Shown here: positions 23,901-24,208 of the stretch, piece by piece | Position numbering within the stretch: the stretch's first letter is position 1 | How the letters are laid out: every line of letters starts with the position of its first letter | Assembly (NCBI GenBank): GCA_964343305.1 | Contig: CAYFJO010000137.1 | Coordinates: 1 to 24,208, forward strand | Length of the DNA stretch: 24,208 nt | Reading direction: 5' to 3' | Source: CAYFJO01 sp964343305 | GTDB taxonomy: Bacteria > Planctomycetota > Planctomycetia > Pirellulales > Pirellulaceae | Program-made: the position numbers and the translations under genes | Notes under the pieces: model-generated | Told to the model about the DNA's origin: nothing | Database searches by the model: none | Seen by the model: only the letters and a program-made list of their open reading frames with translations

Positions 23901-24208
23901 CTCGCATGAAGCGCGTCGCCGCCATCCAGAAATCATCCCGCACCATCACGATGCACTGTACTCGGCCGCCATCACACTGCCGCAAGGCTTGAACAAGATC
24001 CGTGTTTTCTTCTTCTTTCTTAGCGTGCAGCCATTGCTCGAATTGGTCGATGACAATCAAAACCTTCTTGCCGACGGGAATGCCTTGGCCTCGCCGCAAC
24101 GCCGTCACAGTTTCAGTTAGGCTCAGGTTGTGTTCGATTGGAAGACAGCGTTTCCGCAATCCATGCAGCAAGCGAGTTTCGGTTTCATCTCGTGTGGCTT
24201 CGATGTAA
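20938..24208 (-). CDS. Giant nSTAND1-type NTPase with FGE-sulfatase-like C-terminus (5' end outside window)
   Basis: The visible part is ~1090 residues and open to the window edge (it begins YIEATRDETETR), so the gene starts further right. It opens with the STAND NTPase core after Walker A: ALRRGQGIPVGKKVLIVID plus QFEQWLH is Walker B, followed by MVRDDFW (sensor-like) and a winged-helix part ending YFQLTHDYLVHSLREWL, the known nSTAND1 signature. A membrane segment follows (FAIAAALLVAVVLGGIAI), then ~430 residues of alpha-helical repeats (HEAT-like: DPRIRSYIIHW, IKRALLLCLGEF). The end is an FGE-type C-lectin-fold domain (GEFQMGSP, TKEVTRSQWRDFYKS, MTWYEAARYCNWLS, YRLPTEAEWEFACRAG, FDMHGNAYEW, LLRGGSFYYQ, GFRPART). 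The FGE cysteine pair after RGGS is absent, so it is not a formylglycine maker. In planctomycetes this body often follows a Ser/Thr kinase domain; that part cannot be seen here. Function is probably signalling or defence. Confidence 0.9.
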   Translation of the reverse strand, partial: YIEATRDETETRLLHGLRKRCLPIEHNLSLTETVTALRRGQGIPVGKKVLIVIDQFEQWLHAKKEEENTDLVQALRQCDGGRVQCIVMVRDDFWMAATRFMRELEVRLVEAQNSAAVDLFPVRHAKKVLTAFGRAFESLPDKLSEMTKEQKDFLKQSVAGIAEEGKVICVRLALFAEMMKDKTWTPATLKEVGGTTGVGITFMEETFSASTCSPEHRYHQKAARAVLKELLPDSGTDIKGHMRSYAELLEASGYGSRPKDFDDLIHILDNEIRLITPTDPEGKDPDDESVTQTSTGQKYFQLTHDYLVHSLREWLTRKQKETRRGRAELRLFDHCVTWNSKTENRFLPSWWEFLNIRLFTRKKNWTEPQQKMMGKAGLVHGIRFAIAAALLVAVVLGGIAIRNEIVRNEQEIVAQKEEEQNDAEATRLVAGLLQAETSQVKTIIEDLVGYRTWAEDDLSKALAESPDDTNAKLHAALAISSNDTSVLPFLKERLLTVSPAQFEHVRDLLGKYKSEVTADYWQISKDDSRTPGRRFQAACALAGFDSDNEHWQDNEFSDFIAEHLVEVLPSELLPWRNALRPVQKHLTAPLAAIYRNDTKGEQARFFAADTLADYLSDDADRLFDLLVDADQKQFAVILNKLGAYRERAVQLGVTEIARSPAQDASEDDKEALAMRQANAAVMLLRMNAAEQFWPLLKHSDDPRIRSYIIHWSSPLGGDPTSIKSRYDQETDITIKRALLLCLGEFVDTQLPKSERVSLIDTLLTDYRLDPDAGLHGAVEWLLRKWGQGDQIAAIDKELQQTKDQLDSDNAPERHWYVNGQGQTFVILDAGEFQMGSPISEVSRNPNENLHQRKIDRRFAISTKEVTRSQWRDFYKSTKVFPADQESLKPYVRTDDSPMVAMTWYEAARYCNWLSEQEGIPEDQWCFEMNENENYGPGMKAKEDFLQLTGYRLPTEAEWEFACRAGAKTIRYYGRTELLLPKYAWYQANSDVHTWPVATLKPNDFGLFDMHGNAYEWCYDAYRGYPSAVNVRVDDAPNTDAVSNSKYRLLRGGSFYYQSPLIRSAQRIQNQPNYRNSYVGFRPARTLHSR

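Overview
The window looks like chromosomal DNA of a planctomycete, most likely of the Pirellulales (Rhodopirellula/Blastopirellula-like). The evidence is indirect: two formylglycine-type sulfatases, a SASA-type carbohydrate esterase, a sodium/solute symporter, a giant STAND NTPase with an FGE-sulfatase-like C-terminus, a hybrid kinase with two receivers and an HPt domain, and intergenic DNA crowded with palindromic repeats. I see no rRNA, tRNA, CRISPR array, transposase or phage gene.

Left part (1-4.4 kb), a decayed repeat-rich zone. It opens with the C-terminal half of a sulfatase (minus strand). This lies head-to-head with the C-terminal part of a DUF6985-like protein (plus strand). Both have lost their 5' halves at the same point, near 934-940, which suggests one deletion through a divergent promoter region. 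Then come about 700 bp of nested inverted repeats, a compact RelE/ParE-type toxin-antitoxin pair (1966-2437), and a second, simpler copy of the same repeat block in the same orientation. A poorly preserved stretch follows with one small ORF of uncertain status, then a secreted or lipoprotein-like spermidine-synthase-fold protein, and hairpins.

Middle part (4.4-12.8 kb), ordinary metabolic genes: a complete sulfatase with a CSPSR active site, a Sir2 deacylase on the opposite strand, a SASA-type esterase, a short UvrC/Cho-like GIY-YIG nuclease, and a two-gene operon (secreted beta-propeller-like protein, then SSS symporter) in which the stop codon touches the next start codon.

Right-middle part (13.3-20.6 kb), a signalling island. 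It holds a receiver-HATPase protein, a TonB-dependent receptor, a YfiR/DUF4154 periplasmic protein, and a CHASE8-like hybrid histidine kinase (HisKA-HATPase-REC-REC-HPt). This looks like a YfiBNR-type envelope-sensing circuit in which a TonB receptor takes the outer-membrane place and a phosphorelay kinase replaces the diguanylate cyclase. The receiver-HATPase protein is a candidate output. Copies of one palindromic repeat family sit in three of the spacers around these genes. This island is the most interesting system in the window.

Right end (20.9-24.2 kb, minus strand): the C-terminal ~1090 residues of a giant nSTAND1-type NTPase with a membrane segment, a helical (HEAT-like) middle and an FGE-like C-type-lectin-fold domain that lacks the FGE catalytic cysteines. 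Its N-terminus, with the Walker A motif, lies outside the window.
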